A stretch of DNA of 64,000 nucleotides from Apostichopus japonicus (taxonomy: Eukaryota; Echinodermata; Holothuroidea; Aspidochirotida; Stichopodidae): NCBI RefSeq assembly GCF_037975245.1, contig NC_092569.1:11935001-11999000 (forward strand), written 5' to 3'. The position numbers were made by a program, and so were the translations under genes. Positions within the stretch are counted from its first letter, which is position 1; each line of letters starts with the position of its first letter. Positions 20,951 to 32,815 of this stretch are shown here, piece after piece. The notes under the pieces are model-generated. The model was given only the letters and a program-made list of their open reading frames with translations, was not told the DNA's origin and did no database searches.

Positions 20951-23440
20951 GGACATTGCCGCGTCGGGGGGGGGGGGGGGGCTCTGTTAAAGTTTGAGTT
21001 AATAACTTCGAACTGTTACGGGGTTTTCAGATCATCTTGTACAATTTTCATGCGCCAGTTCGCAGTAGTTATACTTTCAAATCTTCAACTCCATATGCAT
21101 GCAGACACACATACACATTAAAAAGTCAAGACGTCAAAATGTTCGATTCTGAGTCGTATTTATGAAATATGAAATATCGTCTATTTTCCAGTTCTAAACT
21201 CAATGTTGTGACGGTAAATGGGGACTTGCTCCCTGTGTCTGACAGAAGGGTCATTTTCATCATAAGAAAAGGGTCCGGTACTTTGTCATTTGTTCGCAAG
21301 TTTATACCAAACCATATTTTGAGAATGATACCCCGACGATACTGCAGACGCAGTGTCAAAAATTGAGTTCTTCACACGCAATTAATGAAGTAATTCCATC
21401 GAATTCTGTGAATAGTTTGTCACGCAGACACTTTTTCTATCAGTCACTATAGTATTATTAGTCAGTCCTAACAACCAGTAAATTGAAAGTACTCTCAATA
21501 TTCGGATCCAAGCCTATATGTAAACATATATATATATATATATCCCTATAATGAGATTGACACATTGAACAATATATTATGACGCTAAATCATGACTGCG
21601 GCCGGAGGTTATTGTCTGGGTAACTCTACAGTCCTCACTTGAACATTCGTAAACTGATAATACAGATTTTTTTATTGCTACTTATGTTCTTTCCAATAAA
21701 TACATTGCTTAGTTTGGAAACAGTGCCGGGAAAGTGTGGTAGTATAGCCTTATATTGTAATATAGGCTATATGGCAAGATTATAATCAATAAGGTATTCA
21801 TCCTATATATATAGATACGCACACATACGCCTACACCAAATTTTCATCTGTACCCACGTACTTTTCAAATATAGACCTATATACAACATCAACGGTATAG
21901 AAAAGATCCTGCCACCCCCCCCCCCCCCCCGACACGTCAACCAAATATTGACCATCACCTCCAAACCTCCTCCCGGCCTCCATCAACCGGCCAGTGGCCC
22001 AATTGTTCACATATATAGGCCTAAATGACATGGCATATATGTTTAAATGACCTAAATTGCATAAGACGAATCGTCTTTTGTAGTAAATTTAAATGGTAAC
22101 CCTCTGAGAATTCGATAACATGTGCACCCCCCCACCTCACCCCACCCGCCTCCCATTAATTGAACGGATCCGGGTCCCACATCTGATGTTATCATGGCTG
22201 CCTCACAGATCTGTTCTGTGTATGAGGAGTGCATATGCAAGAACAGGGGTATGCACAAAAGTGAGGTATAGGAGAGTGCTTGGGTTCGGGTACATGGGGG
22301 TAACGTTCAGTGGAGGGGGGGGGGTTGTTTTCTAACTTCATGCATCTTGGGGAAGCATATAACACTTCACCTGTGGGCTTAAGGACAACATCAGGCGCGG
22401 ATCCTGAGGTAGGGAGGCCGGTGGACATCCCAATTTTGTAACCTCTCACAAACTATGTATTTTTGTACATGCAGTTTGTGATATAATCTTAACTTACTCT
22501 GTCCGTCCGTTCCCCCCCCCCCCCCCATCTCTTGTACTTTTTTCTGTTGTATTAAAATTGAGTGTCATTTTGTTATTTAAGAAGGATCCATTTGTTCCCC
22601 CCTTCCTCCCCTTCCCTCCACGAATGAGCTGTAGTTAGCGTTTTGAACTGAAAACATTCCGACATATATACTCTACGCATTACCGCACAAAATACTGTAT
22701 TGCAATGTACATGAAAAGTATAGGTGTCTTCAATTATTTTCAAGTTGAAGTAAACAAAATTTAACATTTTGTACACATGTAACATTATATCTTTGATGAA
22801 GATGTTAGGAACATGAAAAATATAACCTATGGAAAAAATGATATACAGATATATAAAATGTCGTTTACCAAATTCCTTGTACTATTAACACATGTCGGTT
22901 TTAGTTATACTTTGTCAGAGTTACAAGGTTGAAATGGACAGGAGGGTTTTATGTACGTAATGAGTCAATCAGTTCAACGTAGATATATTCCTGTGTTTTA
23001 AGACCACGTTAAAACATCGGAAGTATAAGAAATTAAAGTTTAGAATAATTTAAGGTACAATAAAAAGTAGATGGTTACAGCGGAATGTCTCATGTGATGA
23101 ACATATTGGGGAGGCTACAATAAGAAAGGTCTCTTATGTGGTGCAGATTTTATCATGAGGGTCTACCTTCCGTTCATGTTAGAAGAACAATCCGTTCATG
23201 ATCTATCGTCAATTCTGATCAAGGTAATCCTGGATAAAGTACATACACATAATAATAATAATAATACTAATAACATAAGGTTATTTGTTATCTCAACCGC
23301 AGTTCGAAGACCACTCAAACTATGAGAAGTCACTTGTAAAGTTGTATATGAATTGGCGCAATATGTAATCAACTGTTGGATTGATTAAAGTTATCTGCTG
23401 CCCTCTGTTAGACACTGGCTGCGCTCATGACAGGTTGGTA
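20951..23440. other. No gene seen; upstream region of PDE7 with repeat fragments
   Basis: No supported gene. Contains G or C homopolymers near 20966-20980, 21916-21930 and 22513-22526, a short (TA)n at 21528-21542, and transposon-like fragments at about 22110-22440 with GGATCCG and GGCGCGGATCC segments and no clear ends. Confidence 0.5.
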
Positions 23441-23530
23441 ATGGCGAATAGGACGAAAAATTACGACAATCTGTCCATCTCTGCCGCCGTTTCACTCAAA
23501 CACTTTGGAGGCAATGGCGATGTTGCATGA
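23441..23530 (+). promoter_or_regulatory. Possible upstream ORF overlapping the PDE7 start
   Basis: ATG at 23441 opens a 29-codon frame ending in TGA at 23528-23530, overlapping the PDE7 start ATG (23514) in another frame. If the transcript begins upstream of 23441, this frame would reduce initiation at the PDE7 ATG. The transcription start is unknown. Confidence 0.35.
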
Positions 23531-23642
23531 ACTACCTCATCTGCCATTAGACCGAGATATTCCCTTGAGTGTTTTGAAACGGAGAGGAGCCATTAGTTTT
23601 AGTTCCAGTAGTGTTCTATTTTCAAGTCGACCAAGATTGGAG
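23514..23642 (+). CDS. First coding exon of a PDE7-type cyclic nucleotide phosphodiesterase
   Basis: Encodes 43 residues from ATG 23514 to the strong donor GAG|GTGAGT at 23642/23643, phase 0. The segments LPLDR (10-14) and RRGAISFSSSS (23-33) match the N-terminus of vertebrate PDE7A, where RRGAIS motifs act as a pseudosubstrate that binds the protein kinase A catalytic subunit. PDE7 hydrolyses cAMP in the cytosol through a C-terminal HD-type catalytic domain, which is not encoded in this exon. No second RRGAIS exon or catalytic exon was found downstream in the window, so the next exon is either very small and missed or beyond 64000. ATG 23520 two codons later is an alternative start. Confidence 0.85.
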
Positions 23643-23729
23643 GTGAGTTTACAAACTAGACCTACTAAACTACAATACAGGTTTTACCGTAGAGGAAGCT
23701 CTCACATGAGATGCTATAGTACAGTATAA

Positions 23730-26700
23730 ATGAATGCCATATAATTTAGGCTCGCTAGCCTAAGCCACTGTGTTCAAGTACTGTACGTGCAAACTAAGTT
23801 ACCGTACTGTCATTGTCAATGAGCAGTGTTAACTAACGTGAAGGTGTTCAGTTCATATTTTAGAATACTGTTGAACGTCACTGTGTCAGCTGTAAGATGT
23901 TTGTAATACTAACGTTAGGCCTAACCTTACTCTTCTTTGCATAAGTTTCTTTGTATGCTAAATTGCCCATTGATCGGCCCAGTGACCATGTTACTGTGAA
24001 GTGTGATATGGCCTACGTTAGACTAGGGCTTATATGCGTACCATTACCAATATTAAAAAACTAAGTTAGGCCTAGCCTTCTGACCACCAGAACAGCCAGG
24101 TGAATACAAGCAGTAGATCTGCAACTGTACATTCACAACATTCATTCCTATACAGTATGTTGTCTGTAGTTCAGTCGCTAGTCAGGATTTACCCTAACTC
24201 TCACACTGTCACAGGTTACAGTTATTTGATTTCCTTTTTAATTCCCATTGAGAAGTCAAAGGAGCTACCGTTGAGTGTTAAGAGTTCTCAGATTTTAATG
24301 GGAGGCCAGTATCAGGAAGTTCTAAATAATTTATAGCTGGGCAGTTCATGGCTTACACCTACAGTAAGCTTTCCATCTGTATTCATGTTTGGAAATGTAA
24401 TGCACAAGAGCTGACAGTGTTTGATCTTTAAAGGCCAGTAGTTTATATGCAAAGTATACATACATCACTGTCAAAATATTCATATATTCAAATCATTACC
24501 ACTAACAAAGAGAACTGTTCTTCTTCCTCTACAACTTTATTTCATTTCCCTTTATTTGTTTTTATCACCAATATACATATATCAAAGTATATTCATTAAT
24601 ATATATGATGACGTATATACATTGCAAGAGGAAGTGACTTTTAAGTTACTTAGCTGTAGGCTTGTCTAGTTGGTCAATCCCTGTATAACACAGTTAAACT
24701 ACATATGGACACAAAAAAAAAACTAAAAAAAAAACTAAAACTACTTGAGAACATAACAGAAAGCAATGCAAAAGAGTTGGGAAATGTGGTAATAGTCATC
24801 ATGTTACTGCAATGGCAAGATAACATTTTTCGTCCATGCAGTTAAAATAACAAGTGTGAGTAGCTAAGTACTGTCTTTGGCAATGAGAATTTGATAATTC
24901 AGATACAGTAAAATATTGTTAGCTTAAACATGGACCCTTTGAAGGCCTTTGGCCTTTATTTTACAACCACCTATATGTTGTCTAAGTATTGTATATGTAT
25001 GCTGATTTATCCAAAGTGCTACAGTTTTACAAATGAAAAAGTACTAACATTAGATGTTAAGTTGGCAACATTGTAGAGGTCTTGTTCATCCCTAAGGGCA
25101 CAAAGGTGGGCGAGGAGGCTAAAGCATAGCTCCTAAACTTTTGCTTCAGGGTACTTGATTCTTTCAGAGGTTATTATGTCCAGTCCAAACAATACAAAGT
25201 AATGATTACAATGCTCTCTTGTAATTTGCAAGTTGTGCAGAGCTCCTTTCAAATTGTCATTTCATACTGCAGTTCAGCAAGAGGTAGGGTTTTGATGCCA
25301 ATTTTTTACCAACATAACCATATGAGATCTGTGAGGAATTTTTACTTTAATTAAAAGTATAAAATTCTTACAACTTACCAAATTGCATATGAAGTTATAA
25401 AGTTACTCTGGTGTGCAAAAGAGGTTGTCTTTGACAGCCAATAAGGCAAAACGCGTCACACTGAAAAACTCAGATTATTTTTTCTAGAAGAGATATAGTA
25501 CCAACCTGTTTGTACAAAAAATTCAGGAGGTTTTTTGCCTTATTTTTAAATGAAAAATCCCCAGAGTCTGGGATTTTTTGCCCCCCCCCCCAAAAAAAAA
25601 GGATTTTCCCCAGGTTTGTGTTCCACATGTTTTTGAGCCTGGGTATTGTACTGTACTTCAAGGTCATTCAATTCAATAATGTGCAGATTTCAATGACTGC
25701 TTGGGTGTTCCAAGCATCCAATAAATTTGGTAAGTTTTAAAAGAGTTCAAACTACAACATACTCCAAAATTTGGTGATTTGATATGGGAATGACCCTATT
25801 ATATTTTTCATTTAGTGTCACAGGAATTAGTGCACACTGAAATGATATAGCCTGAGGATTGGGTAGGCGCTTTTGTCGATCGCTACCCGCAAGATGAATT
25901 AAGCGCCCTCCGCGTGTTTTTAATGGCTAATTGTGTAACTTTGGCACTGTTATGTGTACTCTTATAACATAGCAACGAAATGATACACTATTAAATTACT
26001 GTAACAATAATAATGATGATAATACACTTACTTAATAATAATAGAATTTACAAATATGCTCCATCAACAAGATCAAGAGAACCTAAATTCCGAGACGCAG
26101 GTTACAATGACAATTAAGGGGTTTGTCAGTGTTCTTTCCACTTTACACTGCAATGCTTGTTTCTTTGTGGAGAAATGTGCAAATTTACCAAATTTGAACT
26201 AAAGTAATGAATAACGTTGACCCAGAAATTTTTTAAACCAAACACCGAAAGCTGTTTTTAAGTTGCATTTTAATGTTATTCTAGTTTTTTCTAGTTTTAA
26301 TGTCCAACTAAAGTAGACCTCTTTGCTTGCATTTGATCTGAAATTTGAAATCAATTAATTGCTGTCCAGACCAGCCTGTCACACAAATGTCAGCCTGTCA
26401 CAGCGCCTGTCACAAGTAAATCGTACTCTCTTTATGATCTACAGACTGAATGGAAAGTGACATGTTGTGTTACAACTTTTAGGGTAAGTAAGTACAGTTA
26501 AACATATATATGGTAGTTGCACCAAGGGGTATCATGTACTTTCAAGTGGTCAACAGCAATGTTTTAAAAGCTTGTTTATGTACTGTAGATCTATACTGGC
26601 TTTGGAAAGAATATTCATTTGTATTCAAGTTGGGTGCTGATGCCAACTCTAATATGGCGAATATGGAAGCCAATTTTCCAGAGTCCAGTTCTACGGAAAA

Positions 26701-27640
26701 TATCAGCTTTAATAGCAATTTATGATATAGTGATTTGCATGATTTTTTGGGGGTTGATTTTCTTTATTAGCTAAAATTTATAGTTTGGTCTGAAATTAAG
26801 CAAACTACTATTTACTTAAAATAAAAGAAAAAAACAATGGGGGAGGGAAGAGGGGGTAAGGTTGAAACAAAGAAAGAAAATTGAGCTTTGCCAGCATCTT
26901 AAGTTTTTCTGAGAGTATGTAAAATACTGTAGGTTTAAACTAAACGTGTCTCTTTAATGACTACAATGTATGTGTAGTGTTGTTGTGCACTAGTACATCT
27001 ACGTATATGTAAGCCTTATTGCACAGAAAATGTAACCAGTCCCAGAAATTGTAAGGCACTTGAGCAGCCAAGGCCTTTACTACTCTCAGAACAGATTGTT
27101 TGCAAGATAAGTTCTGAGGTTTTAAATCACTGTAGTACTGTATAGCAGTACTCCAACACGCTTCATGCGTACGTCAGCCAAGTTTTCTTGACAGATGTAT
27201 CGTTTGTTCTAACCCATAGATTTTAAAACTTTCTTCATTAGGTTCAAAGGAGAAACAACCACTTGTAAGAGACAGCCTCCTGAGTTAATTATTTCAGTTA
27301 ATTAATGCGCAGAGCATTTTACGATCATGTTTCTTGTCAAGGAAATCGTTTTAGCCGAGAAAATTTCAAGTCGACTCGTATGTTTCCATCTTGAATCTGC
27401 AAAATAAGAGTAATACAGTATATACCTATTTCTCAGTATTATCGATATTGTACAGATGAGATTTCCTCGTGAGAGTAAGTTTCTAGGAAAAGTAATAAAT
27501 TTAGGTTTCACGGTTTCTTGATGTCTATCATTAAATATCTGTACCAGTCAGTGTTTGAGGAAGTTTGGAAGGAAATCATCATAATTGATTTGAATGGGTT
27601 GAATGCTTGCAACCGGATAGGTACAGTATGCTATGACGTC
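23730..27640. other. No gene seen
   Basis: Low-coding AT-rich sequence with short A and C homopolymers (24713-24738 and 25579-25599). Open frames of 65-85 codons show no recognisable domain and no splice support. Confidence 0.5.
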
Positions 27641-27644
27641 AAGA

Positions 27645-27716
27645 ATTATGAAAAAAAAAAAAAATTATGGAAAAAACAAAAATTATGGAAAAAACAAAAA
27701 TTATGGGAAAAAAAAC
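27645..27716. repeat. 18-bp A-rich tandem repeat
   Basis: About four copies of AAAATTATGGAAAAAACA. The resulting Lys/Leu/Trp open frame is not a gene. Confidence 0.85.
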
Positions 27717-28387
27717 AACTCATGTGCGTATGTGTTCTCTAAACCTCGAAACAGAAGAAGCAACATTTGCAAGAAATTATGTGGGTGACTTGAAAGGAAA
27801 CTTCCTGTGTGTTTGTTGAGGTATGGTTTCATGGAATTGAAAAGAGGAAAGAACACCATAAAAGTAACGCAATGTTCTGTGAAAGAACAAAATAGAAGCC
27901 GAAATTGAGGCCCCCCCCACCTCCCCCACCATAACTACTGTACACACATCAACAACACACTGTGCACCGTCTTCTAGTGAGAGAAGAATAGAACCGTCGG
28001 AGTAAAACCGAATATGTTGCGAAATACGCACTCTTGTACTTTATAAATACAGACATGCTTTGTAGAGCTGTGTCTGTAATGGTTTGAACACTATAGTACT
28101 ATTTATGTGGTGGTGGTGGTGGTGGTGGTGTTGTTGGCAAGGTGTTTCACCACTTGTGAAGATACGGAACTTAAAACCCTGTTTTCCATTTAAACGAACC
28201 GGAAAAGTTTACCTTTGCAGTTCCCTCCATGTTGAAAAGTGATAGCTCATATAAATCTATCATGTCACTCTATATACATGTACCAGTCGAAATGTTAAAA
28301 CTGTCACAATATTCCAACACATGTGAACCAACTTTATGTTAAAGAAATTCCACTAATTACGGGTAATGTATTCCTGCATTTATTATT

Positions 28388-28465
28388 GGCCTGACTGATA
28401 CGTCAGGCCAACTTACTTTTACACTGTATGTATTCTATTACACAGGCTCTCTAGTGGATAAGCAG
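28388..28465 (+). repeat. Dispersed repeat, deleted relative of 50259-50368
   Basis: Shares CGTCAGGCCAACTTACT and CACAGGCTCTCTAG followed by GGATAAGCA with 50290-50368. The hammerhead-like part is reduced to a perfect hairpin: GGCCTGAC (388-395) and GTCAGGCC (402-409) around TGATAC, as if the internal core had been deleted. Confidence 0.75.
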
Positions 28466-29930
28466 TTTGCTAACAGTTTTATTTGATTTATTCTGCATTT
28501 ATTAGGAATACAATCAGGAAAGAAGGAAGACAAATTATGCTTCCTAGATTACTTACTTTCTTTCTTTCCTTTCCGTCCTTTTTGCCCATTTTAAGATTTT
28601 ATTATTTAGTTTGTTAATTTTGTTTGTTTTTATGAATGTTACAGATCAGTCATGTTGCTCTTTGCTGTAGAAATGTTCCTAGCTGCAGTTGAAATGTTTG
28701 TGGTTATTGTAAACACTCCCAAGCTGATGACATTAAAATCTGTCTGAAGCCTACTGTAAGTGGAAAATAATTGCATTTCTTACTGTAGCATTAAGTGCTG
28801 TACTGTATACTGTACAGTATATTTTCTGCAATGTTTGGTCAAACCTGGGAACCTCGTATCTAGGTAACTTTACACCATAAGTTCAGCTTTTAGTGTATCT
28901 TGAATACTTGGTTTGTATCGATGTCCCTGGATGAGCTCGGGGTCACAAATGGCCAATGTCAGGGTCTCTGACCGGTGTCCCGGTTCTGACTAACTGTAAC
29001 TTCTGAACGAATGTAGTCATTGGTTGCATACTGTACGTACAGCATATCTGAATGTACACTATAGTAGCCTATATACTATCCTAGATCAGGTCTGTGAGCC
29101 ATTGCATATACATGATGTGATACAGCGTGTCCAATTTGCACAGAGTTGCAGCACAGGTTCTTTTGACTACTGTACTTAGAACACACTTTTTCAACGATAT
29201 GGAAGAAAAACAACAATAAATAAAATGGGAAAAAAATGTCAACCCTTTGCACACGTATGTATGTGACTTCTGGTTGTCTCTCGGACAACCAGGATATTTG
29301 GTACATACGTAGAACACTAGGTTTGGGCTCACAAAACTCCCCTTTGGGTGGATTATTGGCCTACCACTATAATCACTAATTTTATTTTACTGCAGTGTAG
29401 ATCTCTGAAATAATGAAAGGTGAAAATGGAAATTTAAATGTCTTGACCTATTTGGGGTGTATTCAGTTGCAATGCGACATCCGAACTTGTTCAGTTGTTT
29501 TTGCGACTTTGTCGGTCCGTTGGATGACCTCCAAAGCTGGTTTACATTGTAGAGAGTCGGGTCTGGTCAGATGGCCGGACGACCATTTTAATAAACACGT
29601 ACCATTGATTTGTTTTAACAATTTAAGTGACCTACTTCCTGCAGGTAGGGTATTAGTCTCAACATAATGTCAGAACTTTTATATTAAGTAATATAACAAT
29701 TAACAAGCTAAGAATCTGCACGAGGTTGTTTGCACAGTGGCGGGAGATTTCTTGACCTGCAAACAAAAAGGGTATTAAAGCAGGTCGGACTGGCATATCC
29801 ATTTTTTTGCTTTTCAAGTTTGGATGGGGACAAAAGGTTTTGGGTTGTAGCATTAAATCTAGATTAACAGAGAAGGAAACAGGGTTAATATCACTTTTCA
29901 CCAGAATTTGTAGACAGGCCGTAATTATCA
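28466..29930. other. No gene seen
   Basis: AT-rich. Open frames at 29413-29667 (plus) and 29659-29940 (minus) have no recognisable domain, and the latter runs into the tandem array. Confidence 0.5.
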
Positions 29931-29936
29931 AGTCCT

Positions 29937-30540
29937 GCATTTGGTAAGTTCAGTGCCCTGTTGAATTACCTAGTTATGATATTATGGTAAAAAATTCAAC
30001 AGCAATGCGGTGCTACTGTTCAGTCTGATGGTACAATGACCATGTGATCTGGGGTCCTGCATTTGGTGAGTTCAGTGCCCTGTTGAATTACCCAGTTATT
30101 ATGGTGAAATTCAACAGCAATGCGGTGCTACTGTTCAGTCTGATGGTACAGTGCACTGACCATGTGATATGGGGTCCTGCATTTGGTGAGTTCAGTGCCC
30201 TGTTGAATTACCCAGTTATGATATTATGGTGAAATTCAACAGCAATGCGGTGCTACTGTTCAGTCTGATGGTACAATGACCATGTGATCTGGGGTCCTGC
30301 ATTTGGTGAGTTCAGTGCCCTGTTGAATTACCCAGTTATTATGGTGAAATTCAACAGCAATGCGGTGCTACTGTTCAGTCTGATGGTACAGTGCACTGAC
30401 CATGTGATATGGGGTCCTGCATTTGGTGAGTTCAGTGACCTGTTGAATTACCCAGTTAATTATGATATTATGGTGAAATTCAACAGCAATGCGGTGCTAC
30501 TGTTCAGTCTGATGGTACACTGACCATGTTATCTGGGTTC
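29937..30540. repeat. 120-bp tandem array with alternating two-unit structure
   Basis: Five copies starting with GCATTTGGTRAG at 29937, 30059, 30179, 30299 and 30419. Copies 1, 3 and 5 carry a GATATT block and mostly lack GTGCAC; copies 2 and 4 show the reverse. The array is therefore A-B-A-B-A with a roughly 240-bp higher-order unit. The 120-base period leaves long repetitive open frames that are not genes. Confidence 0.95.
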
Positions 30541-32325
30541 TCATCCATCTTTCGAACGATCACATCTACCATCCCGACTAAAAAATTTCAGGTGGCGGAC
30601 AAACAGGAAGATTTCTCAACAAAAGTCTGCGCGTAGTTCACTGCACTGTAGAAATATCCAGGCCGTGATGCCGTACACGTACAGTACTAGTGTACTGTAC
30701 ACATTGTACATACATGTATGAACCCACACTGCACTTAAACTTCTAGGTACTTGAGGAGTATTGCAAATCCCAGTAGTATAATAATGCATGTAACATTGCT
30801 TGTTTAAATTACGGTACTTTGTAACCAATGCCAATTGGTTTGTACTGTACTTATCCAGTAGATCAACCGGCTAATTCTCACAGGTTGTACAGTTTAATTA
30901 ATTACCAGCACTTTGTCACTAGTCTCCTTGAACTTCATGATGATCATTGCTAGTTGGCACTGGGGATACAGCGAATTATTTAGGAGTTGAAATTCAGGGC
31001 AGCGTCATACACATGCCATATGGAAAAGATGAATGTGTTGCAGTAATTGCATCGATCAGTCTCATAGAGCTGTAAACAATAACTATCTATAATTGTGTTG
31101 CAACACATCATGGCAGATTTGGAAGTCATAGTTGATTATTAATTGTCCCTGTCAGGAACATCAGAGAAAGCTTTGTTACAAAGCTCTGTTAATTGTATCG
31201 TGATGATGGAGTGGTGTCAATTAGGATAGAGATCAGTTTAGTTAAAGCAGCATTCTCTGTAGAATTTAACAGAATCTTTGCAGTATCAAGCACCACCCTT
31301 AAAGGGTGTGAAGACTCGCGCAAAGAGAAACATCTAATGCCGGTAATCTGACCTAGTTTAGAGTGAGGTGTAACAGAAGTGTTAGACACCACCATCCATG
31401 CCAGAAAATATGCACACAGCTTGCTACCTTCGGTAATTAGACACAAGTGTACAGTCAGTACATACAGCTGCGGTCAATATCCATAGCACAGTGTACAAAC
31501 AATACAGCGATGGACACCTCAGTTCCAGCTAAAGATAACAAGGTATCACGTTTCGTTACTGTCTGCATTTTGTAGCGACACAAACAAAACATCACTTGCA
31601 AGCAACAGAAAGTTAACTTTTTCAGATGGCCGCATGCGGTTTGGGGCGAGTCTTCAATGCCTTTAAAGTGGCATTCACTGTCGATTTTAAGAGAATCTTT
31701 GCGGTATCAAACACCACCGTTAACGACCAAGTAAGATGAGGGCGAGATGAGGTGAGATGAACTAAAAACAGGTTACTTTAGCAAGTCTGCAAACTTGTGA
31801 TGAATTTCCTTGTGAAGTTTATTAGGTTAATTGACTTGGCTCCTTGTTTTACCTAGATCTGCAAAATACTAATATACTCCCACATGTGCACTTAGAACCT
31901 ACTGTACCGATTTGGTTACATTTTTAGTACAGTAAGTTGTAGAAGTTGATTTTACACAATTAGGGAAATTTACGTATTACTGTGAGGTTTGCAAACTGAA
32001 ACAGAACATGGAAAAGTCAAAAGGAGCCAGTGCTTCGAAACGATGAGCAACTTTTTTTCCTGAAGTTAACCATGATGCAAACTGAGATTGTAACCACTGA
32101 TGTGATATTTCATGTTTAAATAAAAAAAATACTATGAGAACATTTTCAGCTGAATTGTTGTGGTGATATATATGCTACGTAGCTGTGCTGTAGCGAGTTG
32201 CATTCATAAAAAAAATTTAATTTTAAAAATTGTATATCTTTGCCAGAAAAAAATTCTATGAGATGCTAAAGATGCAGAACAATATTACTGAAGCAAAGAA
32301 TTTTAGCCATAAGGATATATTAAAG
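30541..32325. other. No gene seen
   Basis: Unique-looking AT-rich sequence. A weak duplication links 31240-31310 and 31655-31725 (AGAATCTTTGCRGTATCAA in both). Confidence 0.5.
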
Positions 32326-32815
32326 ATATACAGTATCCCTTTAAGGGTCCTGTATGACACTACCAGGTTTATTACTGAAGTAATCAACTTAAGCCATTGG
32401 ACATACAGTTTCCCTTGAAGGGTCCTGTATGACACTACCAGGTTAATTACTGTAACTAAAGAACTTAAGCCATTGGATATACAGTATCCCTTTAAGGATC
32501 GTGTACGACACTCCCAGGTTTATTACTGAAGTAAAGAACTTAAGCCATTGGATATATAGTATCCCTTTAAGGGTCCTGTATGACAATACCAGGTTAATTA
32601 CTGAAGCAAGAACTTCAGCCATTGGATATCCCTTTTAGGGTCCTGTATGACACTACCAGGTCAATTACTAAAGTAAAGAACTTAAGCCATTGGATATACA
32701 GTACAGTATCCCTTGAAGTGTCCTGTACAATAATACCAGGTTTATTACTGAAGTAAAGAATTCAAGCCATTGGATATACAGAATCCCTCAATGACACTAC
32801 CAGGCTTAAAAAGAC
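32326..32815. repeat. 75-bp tandem array
   Basis: Seven degenerate copies with CCAGGTT-type landmarks at 32363, 32438, 32514, 32589, 32656, 32736 and 32800. The unit includes AAGCCATTGGATATACAGTA, TCCCTTTAAGGGTCCTGTA and TGACACTACCAGG. One interior copy and the last are shortened. Confidence 0.9.

Noticed and set aside
20636-20997. Gly/Ala/Arg-rich frames of 70-100 codons
   Set aside because: They cover the MITE end and the 28-bp GC-rich minisatellite.
21126-21366. Overlapping frames of 77 (minus) and 65 (plus) codons
   Set aside because: Neither shows a recognisable domain, and no splice or neighbour evidence favours either strand.
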